A stretch of 64,000 nt of DNA from Peribolospora baueri (lineage: Eukaryota > Basidiomycota > Peribolosporomycetes > Peribolosporales > Peribolosporaceae), in NCBI GenBank assembly GCA_029717555.1, contig JAMDHS010000030.1, positions 124,001-188,000 of the forward strand, in the 5' to 3' direction. Below, piece by piece: positions 60,888 to 64,000 of the stretch. Every line of letters begins with the position of its first letter. The stretch's first letter is position 1. Below the pieces are notes generated by a model. The model saw only the letters and a program-made list of their open reading frames with translations, was not told where the DNA came from and searched no databases. The translations under genes and the position numbers were made by a program.

Positions 60888-63875
60888 ATGTCCGTTCCGA
60901 GGCAGGTCTACCCCTCCATGACGCCCTCTTCTTTCGGAGACGAGACGAGGAGAGGGCCGACGGGCGAGTATGCAAGTAGGCCATTCGATCGCGAGCGAGA
61001 GCACGCCGGTCCGGAGTACCAGATGGACACGAGGAGAGGGCCCTTGGGCGTGTATAGAACAGGCCCTCTCGATGCAGGGGGCCAACAGATGACCCCAGAG
61101 CCCTTCGACGTAAGGAGTGGACCGATGGACGAGTATGGAAGAAGAGCTCGACTCGATGGAGGCGAACAAGAGACGGCGCTCGAGTACCTTCATCCCTATG
61201 GAGACGACGACGTGCCCGGCCCGAGTCGGTGAGTCCACCCCCCATCCTCCCTTCGTTCACCATCCGACGACGGCCTTGCCTGGCGTTGCGGCCGATGGAG
61301 GTATTTGGGGCGCCGGATCGGGCGAGACGGACTCGTACGGCGGTCAACGTCGAGCGGAGAGACACTCGAATCGACTCGACGCTCGTCGTGCAGCTCGTCG
61401 TGTCGGTGGTGTTGGCGGCCGCCGTGTACGCCTCGCTCGCCACACCCATCGTTTGTTCAAGCTCTCCGCCGGCCGATGACCCTGACTCTTCTTCCCTTCT
61501 GTCCTCCCTCCTCCACCTCCTCCATCCGCATTCCTGCCCCCGCTCGATCAACCCTGTTCCTTTCCCGCCCCTCCATCCTTCGTGCCTGCCATCTAACCCT
61601 GTTGCGCTGCGCGTCGTGCTCGTCACCCCATCGCCGTCTCCAGTCGTCCATATGTCGCTTTCTCACATTCCGGCGACGACGTCGACGTCGACGGGTCTCG
61701 AAGCACGTCGCGCCTCCACCTCGCCGAGTATCCGGACAACGAGAGGTCTCTCTACGCCGATGACCGAGGCAAGAGCACCGCTTCCTTGGCCCCAGATTGG
61801 ACTCGTCACCGGTCGCAACAACACCTGGATCCGTTGGTGAACGAACGAGCGTCGAGCGCACAAGGATACTACGACATCATCACCTATTACGCACGGCCCA
61901 GCCTGAGCACGTCGAGCCTTCACGACATCGACGGCTCGTCCGTCATGGATGATTTCGGCGGGACGACGGACCTCGCGGACAGGAGGAACTCGGCCTTCTC
62001 CTTCTCCGCTGAGACCGCTCACGAAGGCGACGCGCCTTCGCGGTTATTTTCCCACAGCAGACAATCGAGTGCCAACGAACTCCTCCTACCCCGCAGGCCC
62101 CATCCCCTCTCCCGCACACCGTCCCCCCCTCGAGGACGACCGCTCCCCGCCCTGCAGGCCGAGGCCGGACCCAGCACTTCCACTGTCGCCATGGACGCCA
62201 GGTCGCGAGACCCCAGTGCCGCCCCGACTGCGACTTCCTCTGATCTCACCGGCGCAACTGCCTTTTCCATGCCCTCCTTCGGCCCTCCGGCGACGGACCA
62301 GTCACAAGATCCGTCCTCCTTCGCCTCCAGCATCGCCGCGCTCCGCCCCGACAAACTGCCAACCTCCTCCTTGTCCACGTTTTACCTCCCCGGCAAGTTC
62401 ACCGGCCCTCACGCCGTGGGAGAGCGCCGTCATCGGGGATTGTTCGGAGATGAGTCGCTCAAGAACGCTGACGCGGCCGAGAGGTCGGCCGCGGTGCTCG
62501 GTGTGGGCGCCGGGCTCACCAAGCGAGCTGCGGGACGCCGGGCGTGGATGCGAGGGGGAGAGGACGGCCGTGTGGCCGGCAACGATCCGCGACTCGGTGC
62601 CGGAAACTACGAGGACGACGACGGCGTCGATCCATTCCGCGATGGCGACGGCACGTTGAAGGGCTTCGGCGACGCCGATCCTTCCGGGAAGAGCAGGCTC
62701 GGCGGCGGTGGCGGCGGCGGAGCAACGTGGGGAACGACGCTGTCGCTTCTGTTCGGCAGGCGAGGAGCCAACGGGGAGCGACTACGCTGGAACAGGTTCA
62801 AGTGGGCCATCGTCACCGCCAACGCTATCCTCACCGCCTACTCTGCCACGGGACTCGTGGCCTGTGCGTGCGTCTACCTGGACGTCTGGACGCACAGCGA
62901 GGTCGCCCGCGCTGGAAACAGCCTGGAGCTCGCGCTGGGCACGGTGGCCATGGCGGTCGCGCTGGCGACGTCGCTCGTCGGTTGGGCCGGCGCTTTGCTC
63001 AACAACCGCGCCTTCCTCTCCGTCTTCGCCCTTGCCCTCTGGCCCTCCCTCGCCCTCCTCGTCGCGCCCGGCTACATCGCCTACAAGAAACGCACGTTCG
63101 ACCTCGAGGGAAAGACGGACCAGCAGTGGTCCAAGTCGTTCACCTCGGCCGATCGGCTCACCATTCAGAACGCCCTGTCTTGTTGCGGCTACTTCTCGCC
63201 CTTTGTCGAGGCCGTCGCCTCGAATCAGTGCGTCCACCTCGTCCTTGCGCCTTTTCTCTCGTTGATCCCCGCTGACAACCTCCTTCTCACCTCCTCTCGT
63301 CCGTCCTTTGTCTGCTCATTGCTCCTTCGGTTGCCAGATGCTACGCCCGCTCCCTCCTGCCCGGGTGCAAGGGCAAATTCTTCCGCTTCCAAAAGGCGGC
63401 CCTCAGGCGCATCTACCTCGCCTCCTTCTGTTGCGTGCCCGCCAACCTGTTCGCCATCGTCATCAGTGTGCTGTGCAGCAACCACATCACGTACCGCTTT
63501 GGCAAGGGCGTCATGCCACCCCAGTACTGGCTCGACGCGAGGACTGCGGCAACGTTGAACAGTCCGTACGCCGACCACCTGCTCTCCCACTCTCCGCTAC
63601 CGTCCTCTTCACCCTACGCGCACGCCCCTTCCTCGCCAATGACCGCCGTCGGTCTCACCCCCGTCAAAGATCACAATCGCAATCACAATCACAATCACAA
63701 TCACAATCACAATCACAATCGCAATCACATTCCAGCACCCGCCTCTGCGTCATGGCGCTGGGCGGACAGACCGAGCGCCGAGACGGTCACGGCGCTCGAC
63801 GCTCACTCCGCCGCCGCCGCCGAGGTTCGAAATAGGGCCGCGGCGGCGCCTACGGAGAGGGGTAGGGGTGTATGA
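60888..63875 (+). CDS. Tsp2-like tetraspanin with long disordered N-terminus
   Basis: Three exons (60888-61228, 61644-63227, 63338-63875) join in phase to 820 residues; a further small exon inside the 415-base first intron cannot be excluded. The first 450 residues are disordered: repeated RRGPxGxY motifs, then Ser/Pro/Ala-rich. The tetraspanin core has TM1 (FKWAIVTANAILTAYSATGL), TM2 (ELALGTVAMAVALATSLVGW), TM3 (LNNRAFLSVFALALWPSLAL), a large loop with the diagnostic CCGYFSPF and later SLLPGCKGKF Cys, and TM4 (YLASFCCVPANLFAIVISVL). SNHITYRFGKGVMPPQYWLD follows. This order matches basidiomycete Tsp2-type tetraspanins, which act in cell-wall integrity and virulence-related traits in Cryptococcus. 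The tail carries a His-Asn repeat. Confidence 0.88.
63671..63728 (+). repeat. (CACAAT)n hexanucleotide repeat encoding His-Asn
   Basis: About nine near-perfect six-base units in the last exon of the tetraspanin gene give alternating His/Asn with Arg at the ends. Confidence 0.9.
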
Positions 63876-64000
63876 CCGCTCCAGGTTCTCGCTCTGTCAC
63901 CCTAACCTTTTCTTGATTATGGCCGGGTGGACAGGAGGGTGGGCTGGGGCTACCCACTATGGTCATCACAACCATGTACATGTACGACACGTCCTTAATA
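63876..64000. other. 3' flank of the tetraspanin gene
   Basis: Only the presumed 3' UTR is present; nothing else was seen before the window ends. Confidence 0.5.

Overview
The window is nuclear DNA of a GC-rich, intron-dense basidiomycete fungus, most likely a red-yeast-type member of the Pucciniomycotina (Microbotryomycetes). That placement is inference. What is seen directly is short introns (mostly about 50-120 bases, GTGAGT/GTAAGT donors), many small exons, Ser/Pro/Ala-rich coding regions, and protein families typical of basidiomycetes (Tsp2-type tetraspanin, HAM1-like protein, mpaB-like oxygenase). No rRNA, convincing tRNA, CRISPR array or intact transposon was seen.

Layout. 1-6 kb: an orphan Ser-rich protein (+), an aminoglycoside-phosphotransferase-fold kinase (-) and the 58-residue cytochrome oxidase subunit COX9 (-). 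6.2-10.4 kb: SLA1, the endocytic actin-patch adaptor (+). 11.4-14.8 kb: a secreted GPI-anchored Cys-rich protein (-) and the splicing factor RDS3/PHF5A (-). 15.2-21.5 kb: a long coiled-coil protein with a 128-residue internal repeat (+) facing a mitochondrial-type PPR protein (-). 21.9-25.5 kb: STT3, catalytic subunit of oligosaccharyltransferase (+). After a microsatellite-rich gap come CDC55, the PP2A B55 subunit (-), and ERG13, HMG-CoA synthase (+), sharing a divergent promoter with two CACGTG boxes.

32-39 kb: an uncharacterised multi-pass membrane protein (793 residues) and, upstream of it, a 5'-truncated paralogue of its C-terminal part with two intron positions in common. 39.5-42.4 kb: PAP1, nuclear poly(A) polymerase (-). 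43.5-48.8 kb: a 1619-residue disordered protein with a C-terminal Cys cluster (-). 50.3-53.9 kb: a HAM1-like lipid-transfer-type protein with an in-frame 33-bp x 9 minisatellite (-). 54.3-56.2 kb: an Ent3/epsinR-type ENTH adaptor (+). 56.6-58.1 kb: an mpaB-like ER oxygenase (-). 60.9-63.9 kb: a Tsp2-like tetraspanin with a long disordered N-terminus (+).

Most genes are unrelated housekeeping functions in alternating orientation, so this is not a gene cluster. Loose themes are membrane traffic (SLA1, ENT3, HAM1-like), ER functions (STT3, ERG13, mpaB-like) and RNA processing (RDS3, PAP1). The most unusual points are the truncated membrane-protein paralogue that may have gained a start codon from intron sequence, the exact 384-bp coiled-coil repeat, the HAM1 minisatellite, an ATG-only coding exon in ENT3, a GC-AG intron in SLA1, and a (GCC)12 tract at a 3' splice site. 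Exon boundaries were found by eye from reading frame, splice consensus and family conservation. Where one could not be settled, the entry says so.
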